From Stenotrophomonas sp. ZAC14D1_NAIMI4_1 (GTDB taxonomy: Bacteria > Pseudomonadota > Gammaproteobacteria > Xanthomonadales > Xanthomonadaceae), in contig NZ_CP026001.1 in the NCBI RefSeq assembly GCF_003086775.1, positions 894,407-958,406 on the forward strand: a DNA stretch of 64,000 nucleotides, read 5' to 3'. The position numbers and the translations under genes were made by a program. Shown here piece by piece: positions 9,523 through 18,289 of the stretch. The notes under the pieces are model-generated. The model was not told where the DNA came from and searched no databases. It worked only from the letters and a program-made list of their open reading frames with translations. How positions within the stretch are numbered: position 1 is the stretch's first letter; each line of letters starts with the position of its first letter.

Positions 9523-11115
9523 TCAGGCCGCCTCGGCCACTGCGCCGCTGCCCTTGGTCACGGACGAACGGATCAGGTGGTCGAAGGCGCTCAGTGCCGC
9601 GGTGGAGCCGGCGCCCATGGCGATGATGATCTGCTTGTAGGGTACCGTGGTGCAATCGCCTGCGGCGAACACGCCCGGCAGGTTGGTCTGCCCGCGGTCA
9701 TCAATGACGATCTCGCCACGCGGCGACAGTGCCACGGTGTCCTTCAGCCACTCGGTGTTGGGCAGCAGGCCGATCTGCACGAAGATGCCTTCCAGTTCCA
9801 CCCGGTGCGCGTCGCCACCGACGCGATCCTTGTAGACCAGGCCGGTGACGCGGCTGCCATCGCCGAGCACTTCGGTGGTCTGCGCGCTGGTCAGCACGGT
9901 CACGTTGCCCAGGCTGCGCAGCTTCTTCTGCAGCACTTCATCGGCGCGCAGGCTGGAATCGAACTCCAGCAAGGTGACATGCGACACGATGCCGGCAAGG
10001 TCGATGGCCGCTTCCACGCCGGAGTTGCCGCCGCCGATCACTGCCACGCGCTTGCCCTTGAACAGCGGGCCATCGCAGTGCGGGCAGTAGGCCACGCCCT
10101 TGTTGCGGTACTGGTCTTCGCCCGGCACGTTCATCTGCCGCCAGCGTGCGCCGGTGGACAGGATGACCGAGCGCGACTTCAGCACCGCACCGTTTTCCAG
10201 CTGCACCTGCACCAGGCCGTCTTCGCCGGCCGGCACCAGTGCGCTGGCGCGCTGCAGGTCCATGATGTCCACCTCGTACTCGCGCACGTGCTGTTCCAGC
10301 GCGGTGGCCAGCTTCGGGCCCTCGGTTTCCTTCACCGAGATGAAGTTCTCGATGGCCATGGTGTCCAGCACCTGGCCACCGAAACGCTCGGCGGCGATGC
10401 CGGTGCGGATGCCCTTGCGCGCGGCGTAGATTGCGGCCGCAGCGCCGGCCGGGCCACCGCCGACCACCAGCACGTCGAAGGCGTCCTTGGCGGCGATCTT
10501 CTCCGCTTCGCGCTTGCCGGCGTTGGTGTCCAGCTTGGCCACGATCTGCTCGAGGGTCATGCGGCCCTGGTCGAACACTTCACCGTTGAGGTACACGGTG
10601 GGCACGGACATGATCTCGCGCTTCTCCACTTCGTCCTGGAACAGCGCGCCGTCGATGGCCACGTGCTGGATGCGCGGGTTGAGCACGGCGGCCAGGTTCA
10701 GCGCCTGCACCACGTCCGGGCAGTTCTGGCACGACAGCGAGAAGTAGGTTTCGAAGCGGTAGTCGCCTTCCAGGTTCTGCACCTGCTCGATCAGCTCGGC
10801 GGTGGCCTTGGAGGGGTGGCCGCCCACCTGCAGCAGGGCCAGCACCAGCGAGGTGAATTCGTGGCCCATCGGCAGGCCGGCGAAGGTCAGGTGGATGTCC
10901 TGGCCCGGGGTGCCCAGGTCGAAGGACGGCACGCGGCCCTGGCCGTCGCGCAGGACCTGCAGCGAGATCCTGTCCGACAGGCTTTCCAGGGTCTGCAGCA
11001 GTTCCAGCATTTCCTGCGACTTGGCACCGTCATCAGCGTGCGCGGTGATCTGGATCGGGCGGGTCACGCGCTCCAGATAGGTCTTCAGCTGCGACTGCAG
11101 GTTGGCGTCCAACAT
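9523..11115 (-). CDS. ahpF: Alkyl hydroperoxide reductase subunit F
   Basis: FAD-dependent NADH:peroxiredoxin reductase that recycles AhpC. The 530-residue protein has a tandem thioredoxin-fold N-terminal domain with the redox centre CQNC (Cys129/Cys132, the same numbers as in E. coli). It continues with an FAD-binding [10 protein letters not shown] motif, a second redox centre CPHC near residue 345, an NADH-binding [10 protein letters not shown] motif, and a final FAD motif FAAGDC. It sits between ahpC and oxyR, all minus strand. A 229-base gap containing an imperfect hairpin separates it from ahpC and may lower its transcription relative to ahpC. Confidence 0.97.
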   Translation of the reverse strand: MLDANLQSQLKTYLERVTRPIQITAHADDGAKSQEMLELLQTLESLSDRISLQVLRDGQGRVPSFDLGTPGQDIHLTFAGLPMGHEFTSLVLALLQVGGHPSKATAELIEQVQNLEGDYRFETYFSLSCQNCPDVVQALNLAAVLNPRIQHVAIDGALFQDEVEKREIMSVPTVYLNGEVFDQGRMTLEQIVAKLDTNAGKREAEKIAAKDAFDVLVVGGGPAGAAAAIYAARKGIRTGIAAERFGGQVLDTMAIENFISVKETEGPKLATALEQHVREYEVDIMDLQRASALVPAGEDGLVQVQLENGAVLKSRSVILSTGARWRQMNVPGEDQYRNKGVAYCPHCDGPLFKGKRVAVIGGGNSGVEAAIDLAGIVSHVTLLEFDSSLRADEVLQKKLRSLGNVTVLTSAQTTEVLGDGSRVTGLVYKDRVGGDAHRVELEGIFVQIGLLPNTEWLKDTVALSPRGEIVIDDRGQTNLPGVFAAGDCTTVPYKQIIIAMGAGSTAALSAFDHLIRSSVTKGSGAVAEAA

Positions 11116-11187
11116 GGTCTTCTCCTGGCTTCAGGCAAACAGGGGGCGTGGCACCGCTGCAAAAGGTAGCGGACCAGCGAGGGGGTA

Positions 11188-11271
11188 GGGGTGAACCCAA
11201 GGCAGCAGAGACAGCTGTGGAAGGGGCTGGCGAGCGGCGGCTTGCTTGCTCGGCTGTCTTGGGTTCACCCC
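11188..11271 (+). repeat. Imperfect inverted repeat between ahpC and ahpF
   Basis: Arms 11188-11206 and 11253-11271 pair over 19 bp with one mismatch (GGGGTGAACCCAAGGCAGC with GCTGTCTTGGGTTCACCCC). It has the size and gap position of the core-hairpin repeats but lacks their conserved core, so it is a distant or decayed relative or an independent ahpC/ahpF attenuator hairpin. Confidence 0.6.
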
Positions 11272-11344
11272 CACGCCGGCGGGGGGACCGGCACGGGGAT
11301 GAGGGGCGCGCCGCGGCGTGGGGCCGCGGCAGGCCGGTACTGCT

Positions 11345-11908
11345 TCAGATCTTGCCGACCAGGTCCAGCGACGGGGTCAGGGTCTTCTCGCCTTCCTTCC
11401 ACTTGGCCGGGCAGACCTGGTTCGGGTTGGCGGCGGTGAACTGGGCAGCCTTCAGCTTGCGCAGGGTCTCGGACACGTCACGGGCGATCTCGTTGGAGTG
11501 GATCTCCAGGGTCTTGATCACGCCTTCCGGGTTGATGATGAAGGTGCCGCGCAGGGCCAAGCCTTCTTCTTCAATGTGCACGCCGAAGGCGCGGGTCAGC
11601 TTGTGGGTCGGGTCGCCGACCAGCGGGAACTGGGCCTTGCCGACGGCCGGCGAGGTTTCGTGCCACACCTTGTGCGAGAAGTGCGTGTCGGTGGTGACGA
11701 TGTAGACCTCGGCACCGGCCTTCTTGAACTCGGCGTAGTGCTCGGCGGCGTCTTCGATCTCGGTCGGGCAGTTGAAGGTGAAGGCGGCCGGCATGAAGAT
11801 CAGGACGGACCACTGGCCCTTCAGGCTGGCATCGGAAACCTTGATGAACTCGCCGTTGTGGTAGGCGTTGGCTTCGAACGGCTGGATCTGGGTGTTGATG
11901 AGGGACAT
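11345..11908 (-). CDS. ahpC: Alkyl hydroperoxide reductase subunit C (2-Cys peroxiredoxin)
   Basis: Peroxiredoxin that reduces H2O2 and organic hydroperoxides, recycled by AhpF. The 187-residue protein has the peroxidatic Cys47 in FTFNCPTE and the resolving Cys166 in NQVCPAKW, matching E. coli Cys46/Cys165. The active-site text is MPAAFTFNCP rather than the common YPADFTFVCP, a variant I associate with Xanthomonas AhpC. AGAGGAAAAACG forms the ribosome-binding site. An OxyR-like operator lies about 80-110 bases upstream. It is probably the first and most highly expressed gene of the ahpC-ahpF-oxyR block. Confidence 0.97.
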   Translation of the reverse strand: MSLINTQIQPFEANAYHNGEFIKVSDASLKGQWSVLIFMPAAFTFNCPTEIEDAAEHYAEFKKAGAEVYIVTTDTHFSHKVWHETSPAVGKAQFPLVGDPTHKLTRAFGVHIEEEGLALRGTFIINPEGVIKTLEIHSNEIARDVSETLRKLKAAQFTAANPNQVCPAKWKEGEKTLTPSLDLVGKI

Positions 11909-11986
11909 CGTTTTTCCTCTGGGTGAAGGGGAGTGGGTGAATCGACAGGAGCTAGGTTACCGATTCATTGTCGATAAGAACAATGC

Positions 11987-12019
11987 ATTGATTTCATCTA
12001 TTCGATAGATGGAGTCTAT
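11987..12019 (-). promoter_or_regulatory. Candidate OxyR operator of ahpC
   Basis: On the minus strand two ATAG-N7-CTAT-like modules lie in tandem: ATAGACTCCATCTAT (12019-12005) and ATAGATGAAATCAAT (12001-11987). The E. coli OxyR consensus is ATAG-N7-CTAT repeated with 7 bases between modules; here the gap is 3. It lies 78 bases upstream of the ahpC start. The rest of the 334-base ahpC-prmC gap holds only the SMAG pair at 12163-12234. Confidence 0.55.
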
Positions 12020-12162
12020 TGAAATGCGATGAGCCTGCCATGAATCTCGCCGCCACCATCCTGCAAGTCGTTGTATGACAAGGAAAATCGCTGCGGGCCG
12101 TGAAGATGGCCCGATAGCCCCTCCTTATCCCGCCCCACCGAACCTGAATGGATTCCCGCTTT

Positions 12163-12234
12163 TGTAGAGTCGAGCTTGCTCGACTGCTTCGCTCGACTGC
12201 CTTGCCGGCGCAGTCGAGCAAGCTCGACTCTACA
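12163..12234 (+). repeat. Head-to-head SMAG pair
   Basis: GTAGAGTCGAGCTTGCTCGAC and its mirror image ending GACTCTAC flank a 20-base spacer. It ends only 8 bases before the prmC start codon, so the prmC ribosome-binding region abuts the palindrome. This unit has the same stem as the pair at 57204-57258. Confidence 0.8.
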
Positions 12235-12242
12235 ATTGAGGC

Positions 12243-13100
12243 ATGTCCTTCAAAACAGAACCCTCCCTGCGCCAGGCCGTGGCCGAGGCCAGCGCCCGCC
12301 TGGGCGGGCTCGATGCCCGTCACGAGGCCGAACTGCTGCTGCTGCACGTGCTGCAGCGACCGCGCAGCTGGCTGTTCGCGCACGCCACCGATCCGCTGCC
12401 CGCCAGCGATCTGGCCGCCTTCGAAACCCTGCTGGCACGCCGCGTCGCTGGTGAGCCGGTGGCCTATCTGACCGGCCGCCGCGGCTTCTGGACGCTGGAC
12501 CTGGAAGTCGACCCCTCCACCCTGATTCCACGCCCGGAAACCGAGCTGCTGGTGGAACTGGCGCTGGAGCGCCTGCCGCTGGAGCACGACCTGCAGGTGG
12601 CCGATCTCGGCACCGGCAGCGGCGCGATCGCCCTGGCCCTGGCCAGCGAACGCCCGCAGGCCCAGGTATTGGCCACCGATGCCAGCGCGGGCGCCTTGGC
12701 AATGGCCGCGCGCAATGCCGACCGCCATGAACTGGGCAACGTCCGCTTCGCCGAGGGCGGGCACGACTGGTATGCGCCGCTGCACGGCCAGTGCTTCGAC
12801 CTGATTGCCAGCAACCCGCCGTACATCGCCAGCGATGACCCGCACCTGCAGCAGGGCGACCTGCGCTTCGAGCCGGCCACCGCGCTGGCTTCGGGCGCCG
12901 ATGGGCTGGATGACATCCGCCGCATCGTCGCCGGGGGGCAGGCCCATCTGCTGCCCGGTGGCTGGTTGCTGATCGAGCACGGCTGGGACCAGGGCGAAGC
13001 AATCCGCGTGCTGTTCGAACTGGCCGGCTACGTGCAGGTACAGACCGCACGGGACCTGGAGCAGCGCGACCGCATCACCCTGGGCCAGCGCCCGGCCTAG
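12243..13100 (+). CDS. prmC: Release factor glutamine methyltransferase PrmC (HemK)
   Basis: Methylates the glutamine of the GGQ motif in release factors RF1 and RF2, using S-adenosylmethionine, and so raises termination efficiency. The 285-residue protein has an N-terminal helical bundle for release-factor binding, the SAM motif DLGTGSG (121-127) and the catalytic NPPY (191-194). In many gammaproteobacteria prmC follows prfA in the hemA operon. Here it is separated by 26 kb from prfA (39263-40345), whose GGQ is its expected target. ATG at 12243 has little Shine-Dalgarno sequence because a SMAG pair sits directly upstream. Confidence 0.95.
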   Translation: MSFKTEPSLRQAVAEASARLGGLDARHEAELLLLHVLQRPRSWLFAHATDPLPASDLAAFETLLARRVAGEPVAYLTGRRGFWTLDLEVDPSTLIPRPETELLVELALERLPLEHDLQVADLGTGSGAIALALASERPQAQVLATDASAGALAMAARNADRHELGNVRFAEGGHDWYAPLHGQCFDLIASNPPYIASDDPHLQQGDLRFEPATALASGADGLDDIRRIVAGGQAHLLPGGWLLIEHGWDQGEAIRVLFELAGYVQVQTARDLEQRDRITLGQRPA

Positions 13101-13148
13101 AATGGAGGTTCTCCTGCCTCGGCAGGGCATCACCCTGGAGCTGCAAGC

Positions 13149-14090
13149 ATGCGTACGCTGTATCCCGCCATCACCCCCTACGACGTCGGCACCCTGCAGG
13201 TGGACGACCGCCACACGCTGTACTTCGAACAGTGCGGCAACCCGGACGGCAAGCCGGTGGTGATGCTGCACGGTGGCCCGGGCGGCGGCTGCAGCGACAA
13301 GATGCGCCAGTTCCACGACCCGTCCAAGTACCGCATCATCCTGTTCGACCAGCGTGGCGCCGGCCGTTCCACCCCGCACGCCGACCTGGTGGACAACACC
13401 ACCTGGGATCTCGTTGCCGATATCGAGAAGCTGCGCGAGCACCTGAAGGTGGACCGCTGGCAGGTGTTCGGTGGCAGCTGGGGTTCGACCTTGGCGCTGG
13501 CCTATGCCGAAACGCATCCGCAGCGCGTGACCGAACTGGTCCTGCGCGGCATCTTCATGCTGCGCCGCTGGGAACTGGAATGGTTCTACCAGGAAGGCGC
13601 CAACCGCCTGTTCCCCGATGCGTGGGAGCACTACCTGAAGCCGATCCCGACCGTGGAGCGCCACGACCTGATCTCGGCCTTCCACCGCCGCCTGACCAGC
13701 GAAGACGAAACCACCCGCCTGGACGCGGCCAAGGCGTGGGCGGTGTGGGAAGGCGCGACCAGCTTCCTGCACGTGGATGACGACTTCATCAACAGCCACG
13801 AAGACCCGCATTTCGCGCTGGCGTTCGCCCGCATCGAGAACCACTACTTCGTCAACGGTGGCTTCTTCGAAGTGGAAGACCAGCTGCTGCGCGACGCGCA
13901 CCGCATTGCCGACATCCCCGGCGTGATCGTGCATGGCCGCTACGACGTGGTCTGCCCGCTGGCCAACGCCTGGGACCTGACCAAGGCCTGGCCGAAGGCG
14001 AAGCTGGAAATCACCCCGGCCTCGGGCCACTCGGCGTTTGAAGCGGAGAACGTGGACGCGCTGGTGCGCGCCACCGATGGTTTTGCCTGA
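13149..14090 (+). CDS. pip: Proline iminopeptidase
   Basis: Alpha/beta-hydrolase that removes N-terminal proline from peptides. The 313-residue protein has the oxyanion HGGPGGG motif (41-47), nucleophile Ser110 in GGSWGS, the acidic residue in HGRYDVVCP and the catalytic His in ASGHSAFE, all typical of the S33 peptidase family. It closely matches the Xanthomonas proline iminopeptidase in length and pattern. No signal peptide is present, so it is cytoplasmic. It follows prmC by 48 bases. The downstream gap is filled by a tandem duplicated repeat. Confidence 0.95.
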   Translation: MRTLYPAITPYDVGTLQVDDRHTLYFEQCGNPDGKPVVMLHGGPGGGCSDKMRQFHDPSKYRIILFDQRGAGRSTPHADLVDNTTWDLVADIEKLREHLKVDRWQVFGGSWGSTLALAYAETHPQRVTELVLRGIFMLRRWELEWFYQEGANRLFPDAWEHYLKPIPTVERHDLISAFHRRLTSEDETTRLDAAKAWAVWEGATSFLHVDDDFINSHEDPHFALAFARIENHYFVNGGFFEVEDQLLRDAHRIADIPGVIVHGRYDVVCPLANAWDLTKAWPKAKLEITPASGHSAFEAENVDALVRATDGFA

Positions 14091-14093
14091 TCG

Positions 14094-14300
14094 GTAATGC
14101 CGGCCGCTGGCCGGCAAGGGGTCGGATCCCTTGCCCGCGGAAAGGGCTCTGACCCCGGTCCGGAACCCCATCCACGCATGGCGTGGATCTACTGCAGCCT
14201 GGTAGTGCCGGCCGCTGGCCGGCAAGGGGTCGGATCCCTTTCCCGCGGAAAGGGCTCTGACCCCGGTCCGGAACCCCATCCACGCATGGCGTGGATCTAC
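14094..14300 (+). repeat. Tandem duplication of a 99-bp composite palindrome
   Basis: Two nearly identical 99-base units (14094-14192 and 14202-14300). Each joins a SMAG hairpin (GTAGTGCCGGCCGCTGGCC), a nested hairpin with GGGGTC / GACCCC outer and CCCTTT / AAAGGG inner stems, and a reversed SMAG (ATCCACGCATGGCGTGGATC ending CTAC). Differences seen are GTAA versus GTAG in the first head and TTGCCC versus TTTCCC in the middle. It fills the convergent pip/LysR gap. Confidence 0.85.
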
Positions 14301-15196
14301 CAGTCTCCGGCCAGCAGCGCGTCGGCCAGCACCTGCAGCTTCGGCGAATGCTGCCGCGACGGCGGATAGATCAGCGACAAGGCGCGGCTGCGGCCCTCAT
14401 ACGGCTGCAGCACGTGCTGCAGGCGGCCATCGGCCAACGCATCGGCCACGGCGAAATCCATCACCTGCACGATGCCGATGCCGGCGATGGCCGCTTCCAC
14501 CAGCGGGTCGCCGCTGTCGAACACCATCCGCGTGGCCGGCGTGAAATCGCGCAGGTGGCCTTCCTGCAGGAACTGCCAGTCAACCACGCGCCCACTGCGC
14601 AGGTTGCGCACCGCCAGGCAGGCATGGTCATGCAGCGCGGCGATGTCGGCCGGCGTGCCGCAGCGGGCCAGATAGGCCGGGCTGGCCACGGTCACCCAGC
14701 GCAGCGGCCGCAACGGCCGCGCCACGATGCGCTGGTCGGCGATGACGCCGGTGCGCAGCGCTGCATCGAAGCCTTCCTCGACCAGGTCGACCAGGCGGTC
14801 ACTGAGCACGGCCTCCACCTGCAGCTGCGGATGCTGCTGCAGCAACGGCCCCAGCAGCGGCACCAGCACCTTGCGCCCGAACATCGACGGCGCACTGATC
14901 TTCAGCGTGCCCGAAGGCGTGCACGGGCGATCGGCCAGCTGGCGCTCGGCATCCTCGAAGCCGCACAGCAGCGGCGCCACCTGGTCGACGAACTGGCGCC
15001 CATCCGGGGTCAGCGCCACGTTGCGGGTGTTCCGCTGCAGCAGCTTCACCCCCAGCGTGGCCTCCAGCCGGCTGATCGCGCGCGACAGCCCGGACTGGCT
15101 CAGCCCCAGCTGCCCGGCGGCCACGGTGAAGCTGCGCGCCTCGGCCACCTGCACCAGCATGCGCACGGCATTGAGGTCCAATGACGATCCATTCAT
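14297..15196 (-). CDS. LysR family transcriptional regulator
   Basis: A 299-residue LysR-type regulator: N-terminal winged helix-turn-helix (LDLNAVRMLVQVAEARSF, AAGQLGLSQSGLSRAISRLE) followed by a periplasmic-binding-like effector domain. It belongs to the AaeR/CrgA-like subgroup with no metal or redox motif visible. ATG at 15196 is preferred over 15208 by family length. It is transcribed divergently from the MFS transporter at 15288 with a 91-base shared promoter region, so it probably regulates that transporter. The final bases of the gene overlap the SMAG repeat at 14300. Confidence 0.85.
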   Translation of the reverse strand: MNGSSLDLNAVRMLVQVAEARSFTVAAGQLGLSQSGLSRAISRLEATLGVKLLQRNTRNVALTPDGRQFVDQVAPLLCGFEDAERQLADRPCTPSGTLKISAPSMFGRKVLVPLLGPLLQQHPQLQVEAVLSDRLVDLVEEGFDAALRTGVIADQRIVARPLRPLRWVTVASPAYLARCGTPADIAALHDHACLAVRNLRSGRVVDWQFLQEGHLRDFTPATRMVFDSGDPLVEAAIAGIGIVQVMDFAVADALADGRLQHVLQPYEGRSRALSLIYPPSRQHSPKLQVLADALLAGDW

Positions 15197-15287
15197 GCCG
15201 AAAATCATGACAGATATAGGCGCGCGGGGGGTTTATTGATGGCGCCGCATCAATGAGACTGCGCTCCCCACCGATCCACCGCCGCCG
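15197..15287. promoter_or_regulatory. Divergent LysR/MFS promoter region
   Basis: This 91-base spacer holds the start regions of both genes. It contains ATAAACC / GGTTTATTGATGG and a GCGCCGCATCAATG segment; ATCAATG near 15249 and TTGATGG near 15236 form an interrupted dyad (TTGATGgcgccgCATCAA). This is a T-N11-A-like LysR site and the best operator candidate. Confidence 0.5.
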
Positions 15288-16700
15288 ATGCCCCCACTCA
15301 AGTACCCGCGCTGGGCGCTGACACTGCTGGCCACCGCCCAGCTGATCATCGCCCTGGACGCCACCATCATCTTCGTCGCCCTGCATGACATGGGCCGCGC
15401 GCTGCAGATCAATGCGCAGCAGCTGCAGTGGGTGGTCAGCGCCTACACCGTGGCCTTCGGCGGCAGCCTGCTGCTGGGCGGCCGCGCCGCCGACCTGATC
15501 GGCCGCCGCCGCTTCTACCGGCTGGGCATGCTGCTGTTCGCACTGGCCTCGCTGCTGGGCGCGCTGGCGCCGAACGCCACCCTGCTGATCATCGCGCGCG
15601 CGGCGCAGGGCATCGGTGCCGCGCTGCTGTTCCCGGCCACGCTGGCGCTGATCAACACGCTGTATGCCGAAGGCCCCGTGCGCAACCGCGCGCTGGCGAT
15701 CTGGAGCATGGCCAGCGCGGTCGGCCTGGCGCTGGGCACCCTGCTCGGTGGCGTGCTGACCCAGGCGTTCGGCTGGCCGGCCGTGCTGGCGGTGATCGTG
15801 CCGCTGGCCACCGCCTGCGCCGTTGCCGCCGGTGCATGGCTGCCGGCCGATGGCCCGCGCGCGCAGGGTCGCTCGTTCGACCTGGCCGGCTGCATCACCG
15901 TCACCCTCGGTGGCAGCCTGCTGGTGACCACCCTCGTGCAGGGGCCGGAGTGGGGCTGGACCGCGCCGGCCACGCTGGGGTGCCTGCTGCTGTCGGCGCT
16001 GCTGCTGGTGGCCTTCGTGCAGATCGAGCAGCGCAGTCGCGACCCGCTGATGCAGTTCGCGCTGCTGCGCCTGCCCGGCCTGCGTGCCGCGCTCGGCCTC
16101 ACCTTCGCCTTCATGAGCAGCTATGGCGTGCAGTACTACTTCATGGCGCTGTATTTCCAGGATGGCTACGGCTGGAGTCCGCTGCAGGCCGGTCTGGCGT
16201 TCCTGCCGGCCACCGCGGTGTGCACCGTGGGCATCCAGCTGGCCGAGTGGGCGCTGAAGCGCTGGAGCGCACGCAAGGTGCTGGTGCTCGGCCAGCTGGC
16301 CGGTGCCGTCGGCATCGCCTGGGTGGCCGCAACGCTGCCGTACGCCGCGAACTTCTGGCCGCTGTTGCCGGGCGTGGTGGTGCTGAGCATCGGCCAGGGC
16401 ATGACCTGGACATCGATGTGGATCGTGGCCGGGCAGGGCGTGCCGGCCGCACAGCAGGGCGTGGCCTCGGGCATGGCCGCCACCGCGCAGCAGATCGGTG
16501 GTGCGCTGGGCCTGGCGGTGCTGGTGATGGTGGCCAATGCCGGCGCCGGCGTTCCGGGTTCGCCCGGCGCGCTGGCCGGGCTGGTGCGTGCCGAGTACGG
16601 CGCCGCGCTGTTCGCCCTGTTCGGCGTGGTCATCGCGCTGGGCCTGCGCCCGGCACCAGTAGACTGCAGTTCCCTCGATGGACAGGCCAACAACGCATGA
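15288..16700 (+). CDS. MFS multidrug transporter, DHA2 (14-TM) type
   Basis: A 470-residue major facilitator protein with about 14 hydrophobic helices. Motif A is GGRAADLIGRRRFYRLG in loop 2-3 and the antiporter motif C equivalent is SAVGLALGTLLGG in helix 5. The LDATIIFVAL segment in helix 1 is the drug:H+ antiporter-2 signature (LDxTIVNVAL). Expected role: proton-driven export of drugs or dyes across the inner membrane. It is divergent from a LysR regulator, which is typical of substrate-induced efflux. Its stop overlaps the start of the next gene by 4 bases (ATGA). Confidence 0.88.
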   Translation: MPPLKYPRWALTLLATAQLIIALDATIIFVALHDMGRALQINAQQLQWVVSAYTVAFGGSLLLGGRAADLIGRRRFYRLGMLLFALASLLGALAPNATLLIIARAAQGIGAALLFPATLALINTLYAEGPVRNRALAIWSMASAVGLALGTLLGGVLTQAFGWPAVLAVIVPLATACAVAAGAWLPADGPRAQGRSFDLAGCITVTLGGSLLVTTLVQGPEWGWTAPATLGCLLLSALLLVAFVQIEQRSRDPLMQFALLRLPGLRAALGLTFAFMSSYGVQYYFMALYFQDGYGWSPLQAGLAFLPATAVCTVGIQLAEWALKRWSARKVLVLGQLAGAVGIAWVAATLPYAANFWPLLPGVVVLSIGQGMTWTSMWIVAGQGVPAAQQGVASGMAATAQQIGGALGLAVLVMVANAGAGVPGSPGALAGLVRAEYGAALFALFGVVIALGLRPAPVDCSSLDGQANNA

Positions 16701-17368
16701 TCGAACTGCTCGACCTGCAACAGACCCTGCACGCGTTCGCTGCCTGCAACGACGACCATGCGGTGTATCAATCCTTCGGCTGGGTGCATGCCACTGACGG
16801 TGACCTGCTGCAGGCACGCTTCTGGTTGCCACCCGACGAGGAAACCGCCTTCGACGATGACAGTGAGGTGCCGGCCGATGCGCGCGCGCTGGGGCTGTCT
16901 ACCTACCTCGAACCGGCGACCTTCGCCGACGTGCTCGAGGTGCAGAAGCGACAGCGCCCCCTGTCCAGCCTGGCCGAGTACGCGCAGGCACTGGTGCATT
17001 ACCACGAGTACGACGCGTTCCAGGAAGTGGAAGGCATCGACGAGGCGCTGGGTGAGGCGACCGCTGCAGATCGGGCGGCGGCGCGTGATGCCGGTGTTGG
17101 CGCAGGCATCTTTGCTTCGTTCGATCTACAGCTGCTGGCCTGCGCGGACGATCAGCTGAAGGCCACCGCGCAGGCCGTGGCGCACCTGCATGAGGTACCG
17201 GTGGGTGAAGCGCTGGCACGCTGCCGTGCGTTGCCGCTGCTGCTGGGGCAGGGCCTGGATCGCAACCGCGCGCAGGCCATCAAGGATGAATTCGAAGGCA
17301 TCGGCGCGACGGTGCAGGTGCAGGGCTTCAAGGCGTTCGCGTGGATGGACGCGCCCGTGTTGCGTTGA
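16697..17368 (+). CDS. Hypothetical protein with an L7/L12 C-terminal-like tail
   Basis: A 223-residue acidic cytoplasmic protein starting MIELLDLQQTLHAFAACNDD, overlapping the MFS gene by 4 bases. The final 60 residues (VPVGEALARCRALPLLLGQG, then DRNRAQAIKDEFEGIGATVQ) follow the spacing of the ribosomal L7/L12 C-terminal domain, whose tail is [20 protein letters not shown]. The first 160 residues are unrecognised and rich in Asp/Glu. The overlap implies translational coupling with the transporter. Function is unknown; the tail likeness is by eye only. Confidence 0.65.
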   Translation: MIELLDLQQTLHAFAACNDDHAVYQSFGWVHATDGDLLQARFWLPPDEETAFDDDSEVPADARALGLSTYLEPATFADVLEVQKRQRPLSSLAEYAQALVHYHEYDAFQEVEGIDEALGEATAADRAAARDAGVGAGIFASFDLQLLACADDQLKATAQAVAHLHEVPVGEALARCRALPLLLGQGLDRNRAQAIKDEFEGIGATVQVQGFKAFAWMDAPVLR

Positions 17369-17375
17369 ACAACAC

Positions 17376-17475
17376 CATCCACGCATGGCGTGGATCTACT
17401 CGCGATACCCCAGTAGATTCACGCCATGCGTGGATGACGGTCACCCCGGTAGTAGATCCACGCCATGCGTGGATG
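17376..17475 (+). repeat. Three SMAG palindromes
   Basis: Three copies with the stem ATCCACGCATGGCGTGGAT: one ending CTAC (17377-17399) and two beginning GTAG (17413-17436, 17452-17475). They fill the convergent gap before the formylglutamate amidohydrolase gene. The same stem occurs at 14173-14192, 14278-14300 and 35978-36051. Confidence 0.85.
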
Positions 17476-17479
17476 CAGG

Positions 17480-18289
17480 TCACCCGGCCGCCAGCAACCC
17501 CGGCTGCAACGCGCTGAAAATCCGCGCCAGGCGCTCGGCCCAGGCCTGCTGCCCGGCCACATCGGCAATCAGGTCCTGGCGGATCTCCAGTTCCACATGC
17601 ACCAGGCCACGGCCTTCGCCATGCACTGGCACCGCGTAGTCGCTGGTGCTGCTGACCGAATACGGCTCGTTGTCGCCCACCACCAGATCGCCCTCATCGC
17701 GCAGTGCCTGCAGCAGCGCCTGGGCGAAGCGGGTGTCCTGGTGGTACAGCACGCCGGCGTGCCACGGCCGCGGCGTGCCGTTCATTGCCGGGGTGAAGCT
17801 GTGCATCATCACCAGCAGGGTGGGGCGGCCGCCATCGCGGCGCGCGTCCAGTTCGGCATCGATGCGCGCATGGTAGGGCGCATGGATGGCGTCGATGCGC
17901 TGCTGCCGCTGTGCCGTCGACAGTCCGGCGTTGCCCGGCACCACAGTGTGGTCACTTACTTCCGGGATCAGCGTGGGCGAGGCCAGCGGCCGGTTGCAGT
18001 CGATCAGCAGCCGCGAATAGGTCTGTTCGATCGCCCAGGCATCCAGCAGCCCAGCCAGCGCACGGGTGGTGCCGGCGATGCCGATGTCCCAGCCGATGTG
18101 GCGGTCCAGTTCTACCTGCGGCAGGCCCAGGCCGTTCAATGCGCGCGGCACCTGCTGGCCGGCATGGTCGGCCAGCAGCAGGAACGGTGATGCGCCCTGC
18201 GCGCGGTGGATCGTGTAGATCGCAGGATCGTCAGCGCCCAGCAGGGCCGGCACTGCATACAGGCCGGCGTCAGCCACGCGGGCGTCCAT
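17480..18289 (-). CDS. N-formylglutamate amidohydrolase family protein
   Basis: A 269-residue metallohydrolase of the HutG/FGase family, which hydrolyses N-formylglutamate to formate and glutamate, a final step of histidine degradation. Visible family features are LLLADHAGQQVP near residue 38, ELDRHIGWDIG near 60, SRLLIDCNRPL, and MMHSFTPAMNG near 163. No hut genes are nearby, so histidine degradation is not supported by context and a different N-acyl substrate is possible. It is the last gene of a four-gene overlapping minus-strand operon; its start overlaps the NUDIX gene end by 20 bases. Confidence 0.8.
   Translation of the reverse strand: MDARVADAGLYAVPALLGADDPAIYTIHRAQGASPFLLLADHAGQQVPRALNGLGLPQVELDRHIGWDIGIAGTTRALAGLLDAWAIEQTYSRLLIDCNRPLASPTLIPEVSDHTVVPGNAGLSTAQRQQRIDAIHAPYHARIDAELDARRDGGRPTLLVMMHSFTPAMNGTPRPWHAGVLYHQDTRFAQALLQALRDEGDLVVGDNEPYSVSSTSDYAVPVHGEGRGLVHVELEIRQDLIADVAGQQAWAERLARIFSALQPGLLAAG

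Noticed and set aside
11994..14279. A minus-strand open frame of 761 codons containing a repeated peptide
   Set aside because: The repeated peptide is the translation of the tandem 99-bp palindrome; the rest is antisense to prmC and pip.
14094..14300. Possible short CRISPR-like array
   Set aside because: Only two units, each palindromic and 99 bases long, with a 9-base spacer and no cas genes nearby.
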